This document shows positions 1 to 12,725 of a stretch of DNA of 64,000 nt, one piece after another. The stretch spans positions 65,158,001 to 65,222,000 of the forward strand of contig CATIUR010000006.1 of the NCBI GenBank assembly GCA_949592205.1, given 5' to 3'. Made by a program: the position numbers and the translations under genes. How positions within the stretch are numbered: position 1 is the first letter of the stretch; every line of letters begins with the position of its first letter. Source of the stretch: Helichrysum umbraculigerum. Taxonomy: Eukaryota; Streptophyta; Magnoliopsida; Asterales; Asteraceae. Under the pieces are notes generated by a model that did no database searches, was not told where the DNA came from, and was given only the letters and a program-made list of their open reading frames with translations.

Positions 1-787
1 CTTTGACGTCTGTTTCTATTATGTCATATAATCTTCGTCAACATCAGGCGACTTGTGCTTGCGCTTCACAACAGCCTGCTTCTTTTGTTCCCCAACAGCC
101 TCATGTTCTTTATCGGCTTCCTCATCCTTCTTCTTTTTTTCAACTTCTGCAGTCTTATGTTGTTTATCGGCTCCCTCATTCTTCTTCTTCTTTTCAACTT
201 CTGCAACATTCTTTTTCTGCTCATCTTGAAACTTTCTTTCTTTTCTTCTTCCAATTTCTTTTTAGCTAACTCGTCAGCCTTCTTTTTTTTCTCCTCTTCA
301 TCAGCCTTCTTTTTTTTTCTCCCCTTCTTCCAACATCTTCTTCTTTTTAGCTAACTCGACATCTTTCTTTTTTTTCTCATCTTCATCATCCTTCTTTTTT
401 TTTCTCAGCTTCTTCCAACATCTTATTCTTCTTTAGCTAACTCGTCAGCCTTCTTTTTTTTTTTCTCATCTTCATCAGCCTTTTTTTTCTCATCTTCTTC
501 CACCATCTTATTCTTCTTAGATAACTCGTTAGCCTTCTTTTTTTCTGCTCTTCATCAGACTTCCTTTTATTCTCTGCTTCTTCCAACTTATGATTCTCCA
601 ACTCTGCAAGTTTCCTTTTCTTAGTGTCTTCTTTCACTGTTTGTTTTTGTTTGTCTTGAACCACACTTGTTTTTTGACTTGTCACCTTTTGCTGAACATT
701 TTTAGCAGGTGAAAATGATACTCTAAAAGTAGTGGCTTTTATCAAACCCGCCTTAGAAGGAGACTGAGTGGCGGTGTTCGATTTGGT
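1..787 (-). repeat. Left arm of a ~0.8-kb inverted repeat (K/E-rich gene copy)
   Basis: Read on the minus strand, this stretch repeats most of 841-1632 and encodes the same lysine/glutamate-rich protein, including the shared SFSPAKNVQQK and QDKQKQTV stretches. The arms face each other across a spacer at 788-840. The arm runs to the window edge, so its true end is unknown. Frameshifts in the A/T-rich tracts leave only short open frames, for example 437-745. It is an inverted partial copy and probably not a gene in its own right. Confidence 0.8.
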
Positions 788-816
788 AGTTTTACTACTT
801 CTAAGGCGGGTTCGAT

Positions 817-1870
817 ATGCTAGTTTTACATAAGAGATTGACCAAATCGAACACCGCCACTCAGTCTCCTTCTAAGGCGTGTTTAACAAAAGCCGCTACT
901 TCCAGAGTATCATTTTCACCTGCTAAAAATGTTCAGCAAAAGGTGACAAGTCAAAAAACAAGTGTGGTTCAAGACAAACAAAAACAAACAGTGGAAGAAG
1001 ACACTAAGAAAAGGAAACTTGCAGAGTTGGAGAATCATAAGTTGGAAGAAGCAGAGAATAAAAGGAAGTCTGATGAAGAGCAGAAAAAAAAAAAAAGGCT
1101 GACGAGTTATCTAAAAAGAATAAAATGTTGGAAGAAGATGAGAAAAAAAAGGCTGATGAAAATGAGAAAAAAAAAGAAAGAAGGCTGACGAGTTAGCTAA
1201 AGAAGAATAAGATGTTGGAAGAAGCTGAGGAAAAAAAAAAGAGGGATGATGAAGATGAGAAAAAAAGAAGGATGTCGAGTTAGCTAAAAAGAAGAAGATG
1301 TTGGAAGAAGCGGAGAAAAAAAAGAAGGCTAATGTAGAGGAGAAAAAAAAGAAGGCTGGCGAGTTAGCTATGAAGAAAAAGATGTTGGAAGAAGAAAAAA
1401 AAGAAAGTTTCAAGATGAGCAGAAAAAGAATGTTGCAGAAGTTGAAAAGATGAAGAAGAATGAGGGAGCCGATAAACAAAATAAGGCTGCAGAAGTTGAA
1501 AAAAAGAAGAAGGATGAGGAAGCCGATAAAGAACATGAGGCTGTTGGGGAACAAAAGAAGCAGGCAGTTGTGAAGCGCAAGTCGCCTGATGTTGATGAAG
1601 ATTATATGACAGAAAAGAAACATACGTCAAAGGTTGTGAAGGAGAAGGGCGTTGTGAACCCTATGGAAGAAGATGAAGAGAAAGATGTTAAGATCGAGAA
1701 GCCTATGGAGGTTGAATCTAAAGAAACTTCAAAGGTTCCAGTCGTGTGTGTTTGTACCACATCACAACCGCTTTTTTATGCTACTAGGCATCTTAGTGTA
1801 GAACAGAAGCTTCGCCTTATAAAACTGGGTTTCGGTAGTTTTATAGAGTTTCCTCTTAATGGGCTTCCAG
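817..1870 (+). pseudogene. Lysine/glutamate-rich charged protein, likely transposon-associated, broken
   Basis: Plus-strand open frames at 817-1188 and 1450-1920 are in the same frame and are separated by stops and indels in poly-A-rich codons. The product is a long charged coiled-coil-like run of K/E/A/D repeats, then an acidic linker, then a non-repetitive tail (HLSVEQKLRLIKLGFGSF, ending NGLPG). A GT follows the LPG codon at 1871, so an exon probably ends at 1870. The tail resembles the segment that precedes Ulp1-type protease domains in plant transposon-encoded proteins; that family match is from memory and is inference. No protease domain is present. Its 5' half is mirrored in the left arm (1-787), so transcripts could fold into a long hairpin. 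I regard it as a decayed gene. Confidence 0.5.
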
Positions 1871-1982
1871 GTACTTTATCCTTAATTGTTACTATTTATA
1901 TTTTTTTTCATTTTTTGTAAATCACCTTCACTCATGTAAAACAAACGAAACAATTAAACTAGTCAGAGAACATAAGAGATTG

Positions 1983-2070
1983 TATCACATGTGGTAGTAG
2001 ATAGCAACACATGTGGTAGTAGATAGTAACACATGTGGTATTACATAGTATCACATGTGGTAGTAAATAG
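1983..2070. repeat. 22-bp tandem repeat, four units
   Basis: Four head-to-tail 22-bp units begin at 1983, 2005, 2027 and 2049, each containing CACATGTGGTAGTA or a close variant. A fifth diverged unit follows at 2071. No coding potential is seen between 1921 and 2160. Confidence 0.85.
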
Positions 2071-2290
2071 TATCACATGAGATACCACTAACTACAACAT
2101 GTGATAGCAAGACATAGTCAAATGTGATAAACTTATAATATAATCTAATTTGAGAATTATGTGTTTAAAGCTAATGTACCTTATAATCATATGTTATTGG
2201 AGTCTTATCTTCTGGCCACAATTCAACCTCCCATTCCTCACTTGGAATTTTTTCCTTTTCTGTAAACTCCCTTTTCTCCTTTATGATATA

Positions 2291-2664
2291 CTATTGACAA
2301 CCTTCATTCGTTTTTAACTGATGTATTGAACATGCCCACAGTGATTTCAGTATCTCTATTTGCACAAGATTAAAAATTTCATGCGTGTATATTTGGGCTG
2401 CATGCCTTTCAATTTTAAACTGTGTTGTATACTTTGGAGTTGTATATGTTGACTTTTTGTTTAGCACCTCTTGTGTATATCTCTGCTTCTCCATAGTTGT
2501 TTCAAAACATATCATAAAATTCACAAGTGTTGTCACTTTCTCCAAGAAGTTTCCTAAAAATGAATTTTCACCCTCTGATCTAGAGGTGGTTCTCATAAGT
2601 CCACACAGGTCAATTTCTTTAAAATAAGCTGGTATCCATGTAGATCTTATATCATACAGTTCGG
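2291..2664 (-). pseudogene. FAR1/FHY3-like (MULE transposase-derived) gene fragment
   Basis: The minus-strand frame reads through a WIPAYF motif and then MRTTSRSEGENSFLG, the hallmark of FAR1-RELATED SEQUENCE proteins and their Mutator-like transposase relatives. It continues into a helical segment (FETTMEKQRYTQEVL) and KIERHAAQIYTHEIF, which is where FAR1 proteins approach the SWIM zinc finger. The frame hits TAG just upstream of 2291, and the expected SWIM motif does not follow. The 5' half of the gene (DNA-binding and most of the DDE domain) is missing, cut off by the LTR-like sequence to the right. Intact FAR1-like proteins are several hundred residues, so about 125 codons here are a remnant. 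It could derive from a domesticated gene or from a MULE. Confidence 0.75.
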
Positions 2665-2669
2665 GCAGA

Positions 2670-3489
2670 ATTAATTACAAATAAGCAAAAACGACACGAT
2701 GATATACGAGGAAAGCCCTTGATCAAGGTTGATCGCCGGCACAAAACCTCGGGAAGGATCAAACGATCCTTGCCTTTGTTAATCTTATTAAAATGAAAGT
2801 AAATGATTACAAACTAAGAGCGCAAGGATGATCGGCTAAGTGAATTTGGGTGTGATTTTAGCTAAATGTTGATCGTGAACGAGAATGATAGCAGAGTGTG
2901 TGAGTGTTTACAGGTGAAAATAGCAAGTATTCGTTAACCTAAATGATCATCCGAGCCTCGTTTAAATACTAAGAGTGTATAACAATAATTCCGAGAAATC
3001 AGGGATCCTCCGAGGAATGATGAAGACTCCCAACGTCTCTTTAATCTTCATTTTACACATGCTGGCGACTTAGTCTTCATAAAATCGTATCAAGAGCTTG
3101 CCACATAATCAGGAGTACAGTTCAGTCGACGCGTCCTCCCAAGACCTGGTCAATACTCAAAAAATAAACGTGTTATATAGTTCAAGATCCTTAACTAAGA
3201 TAAGTCCAGGATCCTGATCTATGTGTACTCCGAGATTGATCATAGGATCCTTAAACAAATATCTTCCTGGTCCAGAATCCGGCATAATTGTGTTAGATAA
3301 ATATATCCTGAATAGGATCCTGCAAGATAAATAATAACAATATATCCAGGATCCTTACCTGTATCCGTGATCCTGAAAACAGGCTTAAAAACCATCATTA
3401 TCCTGAGATATGAATGTAAAAAATAAACGACTTTCATACCTGCAAGACGTACATATGATGCTAATTAGGATCCTGCAAAGGTTAGTAAA
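2670..3489 (-). mobile_element. LTR fragment rich in GGATCC palindromes, interrupting a gag gene
   Basis: This non-coding segment separates the FAR1 fragment from the gag remnant and cuts gag inside its second zinc knuckle (the frame is lost after CWNCHKEV at about 3490). It carries repeated AGGATCCTG/GATCCT motifs between about 3000 and 3480. Exact ends and a target-site duplication could not be fixed by eye, so its identity as an LTR is inferred from composition, position and the palindrome cluster shared with the other LTRs here. Confidence 0.4.
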
Positions 3490-4549
3490 AATCTACCCAC
3501 AACACTTCCTTATGACAATTCCAACACACATAGGTAGGAAAAACACAATCCTTGGCTTCATGACCAATCATTCCACATTTCACACATCTAGTGGTTTGCA
3601 CAGTACACGGCCCAAAATGTCTAGCTCTACATTTAATACACCAATTGGGACGATCAGAAGTACCACCACGACTCTCTTGTTTCTTACCCTGTTGATTTCC
3701 TTGCCACCGCTGCTTACCTTTACTAGAAGATTCACTCCTAGATTTCTGAGAAACCATTTCTTTACTTGGTGCCTCTTGAGGTCTCAAATCACTGTCAACT
3801 GACCGAGCTAACATAAAAGCTTGGGAAAGAGAGCCCGCCAATCTCACTGAAGTTCGATAATGATTAGGTAAAGTACCCACAAACTGTTCAATTCTGGTTC
3901 TCTCATCAAGAACCCACTGCTGAACAAACCTAAGTTTCTCTGAAAACTGATTAATCAAATCATCCATTGACATTTTATCAGTTAATTGCAAATCCATAAA
4001 CTCCTTTCTAATCCGAGCTATATCAAAGTTTGAACAATACTGCTTACAAACTTCATTATGAAAATCATGCCATCGGATAGATGCTTACTGAAAAGGAGAT
4101 AACACAGAAGTAATCGAATCCCACCAATTCATAGATGCTACTTTTAAAAGTTGAGTTGCATAAGGAACCTTTAACTCTTCCTCACATTGGCAAACTTCAA
4201 ATTTCTTTTCAATATCCCTCAACCAATCTAGAGTTATCGAAGGATTTGTACTACCAGAATACACAGACGGATTACTGCTCATAAAGGTTTTAAATGAACA
4301 CACCTTTTGTTTTGGCGGTGAAATCGTACTGAACACAGGATGAGAAGATTCAGCCTCTTTTTGTTGTTTATACATTCTGAGTGCTTGGTTTTCCTCTTCC
4401 AATTAAAGGAGATACTCGTCTCTTTCTAACTCCTCTCTAGCATGGAAAGAAGTACCAATATGCCCAGTCTGATCATCATGAGTCTCAACTGTAACTTCCG
4501 GCCTTGAGACATTATTAGGGTTAACAGGTGGTTGCTCATTATCCACCAT
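3482..4549 (-). pseudogene. gag: Ty3/gypsy-type Gag, truncated, two nonsense codons
   Basis: The likely start is ATG at 4549 (MVDNEQPPVNP). The frame passes a stop near 4403, continues as 4402-4085 with a retrotransposon Gag core (TLDWLRDIEKKFEVC, then LKVASMNWW), meets TAA at 4085 and continues in the same frame through SNFDIARIRKEFMDL. It then reaches a basic Q/S-rich linker and a CCHC zinc knuckle (CVKCGMIGHEAKDC). A second knuckle begins (CWNCH) and is cut off. Gag packages element RNA in virus-like particles. With two in-frame stops and no 3' end or pol, this copy cannot make Gag. It lies directly inside the primer-binding site and 5' LTR to its right, as expected for a minus-strand element. 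Confidence 0.85.
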
Positions 4550-4710
4550 GTCTGTAAACACAACAACAGCTCACAAATCGTTAATCGTTAGCACCTATCC
4601 TCCTAACAATTTCACATTCAGTACATAATCCCATTCCCAAGAATGTTTGACACAACACAACCAAAGTTTAGGATTGAACATCCTATCATGTTCAATTCGC
4701 CCAAACTATT

Positions 4711-4722
4711 GCTCTGATACCA
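4711..4722 (-). other. Primer-binding site, initiator-tRNA-Met type
   Basis: The minus strand reads TGGTATCAGAGC, complementary to the 3' end of plant initiator tRNA-Met, three bases inside the LTR at 4726-6783. It sets the element's orientation (minus) and identifies the LTR as the 5' one. Confidence 0.9.
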
Positions 4723-4725
4723 ACT

Positions 4726-6783
4726 TATAACACCCCTCATTTTATATCACAATATTATATTATGTTTCACGGAAGCGTATACTTACAATACATATTTTAT
4801 TAGAATTCTGCTTGAAATTTTCGCAAACATTTATACAACATGTTTAACTACTAAACCAAATATAGTTAACTTGTTTACACACCGGGGCATAATATATTAC
4901 AAAACATCATTTATAACAAACTTGATCAGAGTTGCTAGTTTCAAACATTCCCAGCATCAAAACATCCATTCCTGACTACCCACAATATAAACATAACCTG
5001 CAGGAAGTAAATTGAGGGATTAGCACGAAGCTAAGTGAATGAATAATCAACCACAATTCAATTTAGCTAGCAATTTGTTCACAACCAATAATGTAACAAA
5101 TATCGTCAAGAGGAACGGTGGTTCCTAAGGACCCTGTGCCGGGTGGCCCTATCAGAACACTTAAATCAACTGTAGGCCAAAACAGTGACTAACCGCTAAC
5201 TAAATGCTAATCTCCATCAACACATGTACGCAACCCTATGTTGACCAACATTAGCAATCAAGTCCAACTGACAATCTAGTTGACCTCTGGATTCATCAAT
5301 CAAGCACACAGGCTAATCAAACCACCAATCAATTGGCATATCATTTCAAGGTTAACATTCTATCAATAGTAATCCTATAATTATTGATTGAAATCAAACT
5401 GACACAACCAAATCAAACTGTGAGTTTCAAATCCACTCACCGATACCTTTGTCTTCACAAGCTCAGAATTCAGGTATCACTTATCTTTTGGAGTATCTGA
5501 GAATCAACAATCAAATATAAGTTAGTAACAACATCCTTAATTCATAACTTATATTCGAATTCTATATTGAAATAAAACATCATATATACAATTATTTCAA
5601 TCCACAACAATAGGAACTTAACATTATCAATATTATAAAAGTAAGTTCCTAATTATAATTATTATTCAGAATATTACTATTGATTTATAAGTACTACACA
5701 TAATTTGAACATAATTAACTGAGTCCTTTACATGGACATAGCCGTTCGGTTTTGGGCAGTAGCCGATCGGCTATACACCCTTAACCGATCGGCTTTGATT
5801 AGCCGATCTGCTTTCTTCATTAATTTCATACTTTGGTTCAAGGGGTCAAGTTCTGTGGTGATTTTGAACTGGAATAGCCGATTGGCTAAAAATAGCCGTT
5901 CGGCTTTTTATACAGTAACCGATCGGATTTGCCATGAAACCCAGCAATCTAGTTCCTGTTCTGCACATTTCCAGCTTGTTCAAACTTACCAAAACCTCCA
6001 TCTTAGCATACTAATTCACTTTGGCAACTTTTCTATACCAAGGAAACATCATATAACAGCAAGTTTACATTAAGCAACTTAAACCAACAACAATTTAATC
6101 CATTTCCATATCAAAATCATAACTAATTGCATAACCCACAAACTTGAGTTTTAGACCTTCATTCAAAATCATAAACTCAGTAATTTAAGTTATATGATTC
6201 AGTCCTTATGATCAGTTAATAATCATCATATAACATCAAGAATCATCATCAATTCATCAAGTTCATCATTTAATCATACTTTCCACATAAAGTATAATAA
6301 ACACTTAGAACATAGAAACACTTACAACTTGAAGATTAAAAGGTGATGATAATAATTAGATGATGATTATGCTAGCAAGAGATCACAATTCTAAATCAAC
6401 AAGTTTTGTTTGTGATTTAACTTTGGTTCTATTTTAGGGTTTAAGCTTAGAAGAAGTGTTAAGTTTTCAAAAGAAATGAAAACTTTCCCAAAAAGGAAAA
6501 ATATTTAAGTTGGCCTAAACTTTTACACCGACTCCGTTTCCACTTAAAACTAGTCCCCTTTCAATCTATTGCCTGGAACCTAAAAATCATTTGCGAGAAA
6601 ATTATTTTATTCTACCGTCAACTATAGTAAATTACAACAATCAACAATTTACTATTCACAATAAGTTCTGGGACTTATTTATATAAGTTCCGCAATAAAC
6701 AAATAATATCACATAATTTCTAATACAATTAAATATATCAATTTAAAATTAGAAATTACCAGACCAGAAGAGAGGATGTTACA
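4726..6783 (-). mobile_element. 5' LTR of Ty3/gypsy element 1
   Basis: The LTR starts (minus strand) TGTAACATCC and ends GGGGTGTTATA beside the primer site. It is similar at both ends to the solo LTR at 56110-58121 and more distantly to 9800-11844; for example, all share a TTACCGTCAACT-type block near the 5' end. A pyrimidine-rich leader-like region lies around 6330-6480. The 3' LTR and pol are not in the window. The element appears to be inserted into the leader of element 2. Confidence 0.85.
5740..5928. repeat. Palindrome cluster in LTR 1 (AGCCGATCGGCT type)
   Basis: At least six copies or near copies of the self-complementary AGCCGATCGGCT (some as AGCCGTTCGGCT or ACCGATCGG) are packed into 190 bp, in an otherwise AT-rich LTR. 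Confidence 0.85.
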
Positions 6784-9700
6784 GGTACCACAGTTTAACA
6801 ACAGATTAGTGGTTTATTACTTTTTCATTTCAGTCAATCATTGACTATTTCTCCACTACAGGTCAATATATCTTACCTGTTATTTCAAACTCACTTTATT
6901 TTCTCTGGTACTTGGTAACCTCAACAATTCCATTTAAAATGGCATAATACAAATACGTTGGCCAGACGTCGTCATATTATGTCAAGATACACTTTATTTT
7001 CAGGTTACTTCATACCATCAATTTCCAAAGTGATTAACTTTTACTTTCACATATCTCACAAAGTGATATCAATAATTATAACACGTATAATAACACTTTG
7101 TAGCAGTTATATGACCACTTATTAACTTGCTATCAATTTCATCTATCACTTTGAGTGTGCATCTAATCACATAATCAGGTAGATATAACACTTTTCATTA
7201 TTTCATTAACACAGATGTAATGTCCAACACAATTACATCAATCAACCTCTTTATTACCTGATTCAATGTTAATTACTAGTTACATCATTTAATATTTATA
7301 GTATATTTAGTACCACACACTGTTGTCAATACTATGTGTAATACTCAACACATATTCATCAATCTAGACAACTTTAGTTGAATTACAATTGAGCATTTCA
7401 TGTTCAATTATTACACAAATATAAGCTCATGTACTTTTCTTGCAATTTCTTTAAATGTTCAATTCAACATATTCTAATACTCTACATGATTCAAATACTT
7501 TATCATGTTTCAATTGATTCACATATATGATCCACATAATCCCATAATCAATGTTTACTAACTCTTGTTAGCAACAATCAATTATACCAGTTACTACCCG
7601 ATTTTGCATTTAATTTAACTACTTGAAAACAACACATACACCATAACATATGTGAACCTCTTAAAACAAGTTTTAATATTGCACATATACACATGAATAC
7701 TCTCTGGGCTCAAAGAAATAAAAGCCCAATACAGAACTTAAGTCAAAAGTCCGAAATAAGGTCCGAAAAACAGTAAAATGCCATTTTCGGGGCCCAAACG
7801 ACCCCGAAGTGCCAAAAACTGACAGGGCTCATGGCGATACTATGAGCTTTAACCGTTGGGCCGTTTTTGAGTGGACTTGTAAATTTCGTCTTATTCTGAC
7901 ACTGAAATTTCCTAGCGGAAATTTCTACGTCAAGTTTTACGTCAAACGTCGAAATTTACGAATTTTCATTACAGATTTACATAATGCAACACTTAATACA
8001 AGAAATGGCTGAAGGACAAAGGAATCCGCCGGATTCTGAGGGAATCCGCCGGATTGAAGGGAATCCGCCGGATTCTCTTCAATTTTTTCATGAACTCGTG
8101 GGACAGAACCATTTTAACGAATCCGGTCAAGGAATCAGCTGGATTCTGCTCGAATCCGCCGGATTCTAACTAAATCCCCCGGATTTAATCTGCTGCACAA
8201 GTCTGCAAATTTTTAGTGCAAAAACACGAAATTCAAACGCGCATATCTCACAAACCGTAAAGAGTTAGAGTCTGAAATTTTGCAGGCACCTTTATATAGT
8301 CAAAATGCAACTTTCCATTTTTCCACTTTTTCAAATTTCACATTTATCAAGAAAACGGACGTATAACTCATTTTTGACCATTTTTGTTCATTTTGGTGAC
8401 ACGTCAAATTTCAAATGGCTTGGTTTCTGACTTCCATCCTTTGCCAACATGTTTCTACATACATTTATGACGTGTAGGCATATTCATCATCCTGATATAC
8501 CCATTCTATCATATTTTGACTAGTTGACCCGTTTGAGGGTCCAATTGGACACTTTCACCCATTTCAACCATTTTGACTACTACAACACTTTCAACACACT
8601 TTGCTACTATATTTATGACTTAAAGTCACTTTAGCATTCGTTATATACGAACCACCACTCGTTTTAACCATTTATCCAATAAGTGACCCATTTGGGCACT
8701 TTAACAACCCATTTGGGTTTCAATCTATATAACTACCATTTCATCACCCATATCACATTACGTTGACTATTATAAGTCAAACTAACCCACTTTCACTGTT
8801 GGTGTCTTATTCTACCCTCATAACACCAATTTCAAATTAAAGTCATCATATTTAGGCCAATTACAACAAATTTTCAACCTTGACCTTTCACAAACTTGTC
8901 AACGCATATAAAGACTCGTTGACCACTTTGACTTTCAATTTTACCACTTTTAACACCTAGATCATAATTCAACCCCAATCATGATCAATATTAAACAAAT
9001 AAGCATCTAGCCACATTTATCACTTTATAATATAGTCATTACACAATTTGACTCTACCAATTTCAACTTTGACTTTTCCTAGTCAAAGGAACACATTCCA
9101 ATCAATGTACACTTTCTAGATTAAATATCAACATGACTTCGAAATTATTGATTGCGATATACCAATATCTCATCAATTTTACTATAAGGGTCACATTGAT
9201 TCAATTTATCATGTAACAACTAATTTCCTAGCAAGGATTCATAACTACACCTTGCATTTATCAAATCATAATTACCCAATGATTTATGCTTTATTTTCAC
9301 ATTGTAGACACACTTAAATCCAATTAATACAACTGTTACACTTTATTCAACAAGGTGTCTACAAAATCCATTTCTAGTTCATTTTGAACTACTCATGATG
9401 CTAAACATCTCAACTAATATTCCTAGCATCACATTAACAAGTAATAATCACCAATGACTCATAACTGGGGAATCATATTAGTCTGACTCAATCACTTTAC
9501 TACTAATCATCATTGTAAAGCAAGCAATTCCAATTAAGGTAAATCCAAGTAAGCTTATCGAGGATTACTTGATATAGCCGAATTGCCGAGAGTACCAGTC
9601 AGTACTCATGTGTTACCGTCTCTGTATTCAAAACAACAATCTCACAAGTTGTTAAGCGTTAATACATATCACACTAACTAATTCTCATACCACCACTAAT

Positions 9701-9784
9701 CCCACACTCATTGGAATGTTTGACTTGACACATCTTATAGATTTGGGATTGAACATAACCAATGTCCAATTCACCCAAACCTAT
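6784..9784 (-). mobile_element. Long non-coding internal region of LTR element 2
   Basis: About 3 kb between the insertion point of element 1 and the primer site of element 2. There is no credible open frame on either strand (longest about 67 codons). Low-complexity CATTTTGAC/ACCCATTT-type words recur around 8380-8720. Because it adjoins the primer site of element 2 on its inner side, I read it as that element's untranslated leader. It could include other decayed insertions. Confidence 0.5.
8021..8187. repeat. Palindrome cluster (GAATCCGCCGGATTC type)
   Basis: Five or more copies of GAATCCGCCGGATTC or half-variants (AATCCCCCGGATT, AATCAGCTGGATTC) sit in 170 bp. Same style as the clusters in the LTRs, but here apparently in the element's internal leader. 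Confidence 0.85.
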
Positions 9785-9796
9785 GCTCTGATACCA
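9785..9796 (-). other. Primer-binding site of element 2, initiator-tRNA-Met type
   Basis: The minus strand reads TGGTATCAGAGC next to an LTR end GGGGTGTTATA, the same arrangement as at 4711-4726. Confidence 0.9.
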
Positions 9797-9799
9797 ACT

Positions 9800-11844
9800 T
9801 ATAACACCCCTCATTCAGTAAACCATTATAATAATGATTCTTGACTCGAAAGCGTAAATTTAAAACATATAAAAGTACATAAGTTGTTTTCAAAACTTAA
9901 CAGACCACATTTATCAATCTATTACAACCATAATAATATCATAATGAAGTGTTATATAAATTCACCATTTTCTTATCAAATCAAAATATATCAGAGTATA
10001 CTTCGGCTGTCAAACATTCCTTCATTTTCAAGAACTTCCTCCCCAGCCCAATATGTCCCATCAATTTTAACCTGCAGGAAGGACTGTGGTGGGGTTAGCA
10101 TAACGCTAAGTGAGTGAAACTATAAACAACAGCCCAACTTAGCATAACAACTCTGTTTACATCAAATAATCGTAAATATACAATATCACAGAGTGTCTAG
10201 AGTTCTTGGGGAAACCTTCAGCTAAGAACATACAATTCTATTTCAATGAGATAACATCTCAATACAATAACATGTCAATGAGGATCGGTGGCTCTGGAGA
10301 TATCATAATACCCGGGGATTCTCCAAGAACACTTACCGTCAATCTGTAAGGCCAATACAGAATAGACCGATAGTTTGGTACTAATCTCATACGACCTAAT
10401 TTCCTATTAACGAGAAGTACAAGGAAATTCCTGTCGTCTTACAATAGTAACCAAACCCAACTATCGTGTTGACCTCAATACCATAATGCCCGAAGGCCAT
10501 ATAACAAGTGATCACCGAATACCTCAGTTGCCCACTCAGTAGTCTAATGTCACTGAGTCTTCTCCATATCTGAGAATATAACATAATAACAAAAGTCAGT
10601 CACTTGTCTCAAATTATATACAACATTCCTTAATTATGTTTACATCAAAATTCCAAAATACTCAATTCCTATGAATTTACTAAATTATCACAATTATGTT
10701 ATTCAATCCATACTTACATGGATTCATATTATAGTTTTCAACAACATGTTCACTAACTGTGATATGCTACTACCATATGATACAACATGATATTTAACTC
10801 AATCATCGAATTTCTTAACTTATCACTTAATCACTTTTACGACTACAATTCAATTGAGTTATCATTTACTTGCCAAGTTATGATTATCATGATCATAAAA
10901 TCATATTAATCCATCTTAATCATTGTTAACTACCATTATTATAATAATCCTCATGAACACTTAATCAAGTTATAGCTTTATAGCTTGAATCATGCTAATC
11001 ATCATCAATAATCACCCATAATATGATTATTAACAACACTTTATCAATTACACATCATTAGTTTAGGCTTAGAAATCATAATTCATGGATAATCAATTAA
11101 ACCCATGACTTTCTTCATGATCATCATTTAATTTTATCATTTCTAGCTTAGGGTTTCACTTATAATCATGAATTAAACATCAACTAACAATTATACAAGC
11201 ATTACAAGCTTCAATTTAACATTACTCATCCTAATTCAATCAAATACCCAAAACCCATTTTCTAGGGTTTATGAAGATCAAAGAATTAAGACTTACAAAA
11301 TACTTAGAAGGATTATAGGATGATTACTTCATGTTTTTGGAGCTTGAATTCAAGTTCTATGGCTTCAATTTCATCTCACAGCTTGTTTTGAAGTTTTAGA
11401 ATCGTCCCTGTGGTGTGGTTTGTACGGCCAAACAAGAACAGAGGAACAAAGTGTGATTTAATTCAAGAACTTTGATGATTGATGATGATTTATGGTTTAG
11501 TTTTGGTTCCTGAGTTCTTCTCCAGTAAGAATCGATTATACTGGATCATTCATGAAGTTTCATACGTTACACACATATATTAGTTACTTTGTGTACTAGT
11601 TTTGTCCCCCGTGCTTATCATTGTCTGGAACTTAAAAATCATTTGCGGGGAAACATTATTTTATTTTACCGTCAACTGAATTAAATTAAAACAGTTAATA
11701 ATTTATTAGTCACAATAAATTATTTGACTCTTTTTTCAAATAAATTTTCAACTAATACAACGAAACTATTTTCTGACAATTTAAATAATAATTCTACGTC
11801 AGAAAATATCGTAATACTACTAGGCCCGAGGAGTGGGTGTTACA
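9800..11844 (-). mobile_element. 5' LTR of Ty3/gypsy element 2
   Basis: Plus-strand termini are TATAACACCC and GGGTGTTACA. It shares the end sequences, the CATTTGCGGGGAAA-like block and the ACCGTCAACT block with LTR 1 but is clearly diverged. No GC-rich palindrome cluster was seen inside this LTR. Its interior lies to the left and was invaded by element 1. Confidence 0.8.
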
Positions 11845-11873
11845 TTAACTATGCAAATCTACACCCATATTAT

Positions 11874-12065
11874 CAAGAAGTTAGGGAAGTTAGGGTTTTG
11901 AGTTGACTTAAGAAGAAGATGAAGAGATGATCAGGAGGATTTTAGGGCACGATATTAGCTTTCGATCTTATTTTTAATCAATTATAATATGATATTAAAT
12001 TTAATTTATTTAAATTTTTATATAATAATCTTTAGGGGTAGGAAGTGTAAATATATTTCTGAAGT
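11874..12065. repeat. Direct duplication, copy 1 (~190 bp)
   Basis: Matches 12535-12725 with few substitutions: AGTTAGGGTTTTGAGTTGAC, then a GAAGAAGATGAAGAGATGAT block and an AT-rich tail ending in GGGGTAGGAAGTGTAAATAT. Copies are about 655 bp apart. The sequence between them (12066-12534) is AT-rich without genes. Confidence 0.85.
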
Positions 12066-12534
12066 ATAATGAAATTTTAAGTTTAAATCACAAATTTTTT
12101 GAAACTTAGAGGGTTAATTCATTAGAAAATTTTTTGAGTGGTTAAAACGAAAAAAAATGTGAAACTTTGAAGATTAAACCATTATTAACCTTAATAGTTA
12201 AATATAAGTTTATGGGTAATTAAGCATTTTAGTATTTTATTTAGATTGAATAAATTAATTAATTTGGGTAGATGAGGAAATATTCTATGCAGTTTTGATA
12301 GAAGCATGATGTTAGTTTATGAAAATTTTCTTTATTTTCTATCGATCAACAACAAAAAAATAGTGTTGTTGACTTTACTAATTATTTCACCTGGGTATAT
12401 ATGATATTTTTTTTTATAATTAAGAGTGACATATATCATATTATGAGCATCAATATGGCATATATGATAGAACTTTAAAAATGATACATCATGGCGTTGC
12501 TGATTTTCGTCTTGTACTTTCATTTCATAAACTG

Positions 12535-12725
12535 GAAGTTAGGGTTTTGAGTTGACTTAAGAAGAAGATGAAGAGATGATCCGGAGGATTTTAGGGCACG
12601 ATTTTAGCTTCCGATCTTATTTTTAATCAATTATAATATGATATTAAATTTAATTTATTTAAATTTTTATATAATAATATTTAGGGGTAGGAAGTGTAAA
12701 TATGAAGATAAAATTTAGATCGTAG
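12535..12725. repeat. Direct duplication, copy 2 (~190 bp)
   Basis: Second copy of the segment at 11874-12065, lying about 400 bp upstream of the TRAPPC5 start codon, so it may be part of the gene's distal promoter region. Confidence 0.85.

Noticed and set aside
1983..2070. CRISPR-like spaced repeats
   Set aside because: Units are contiguous without spacers; eukaryotic minisatellite.
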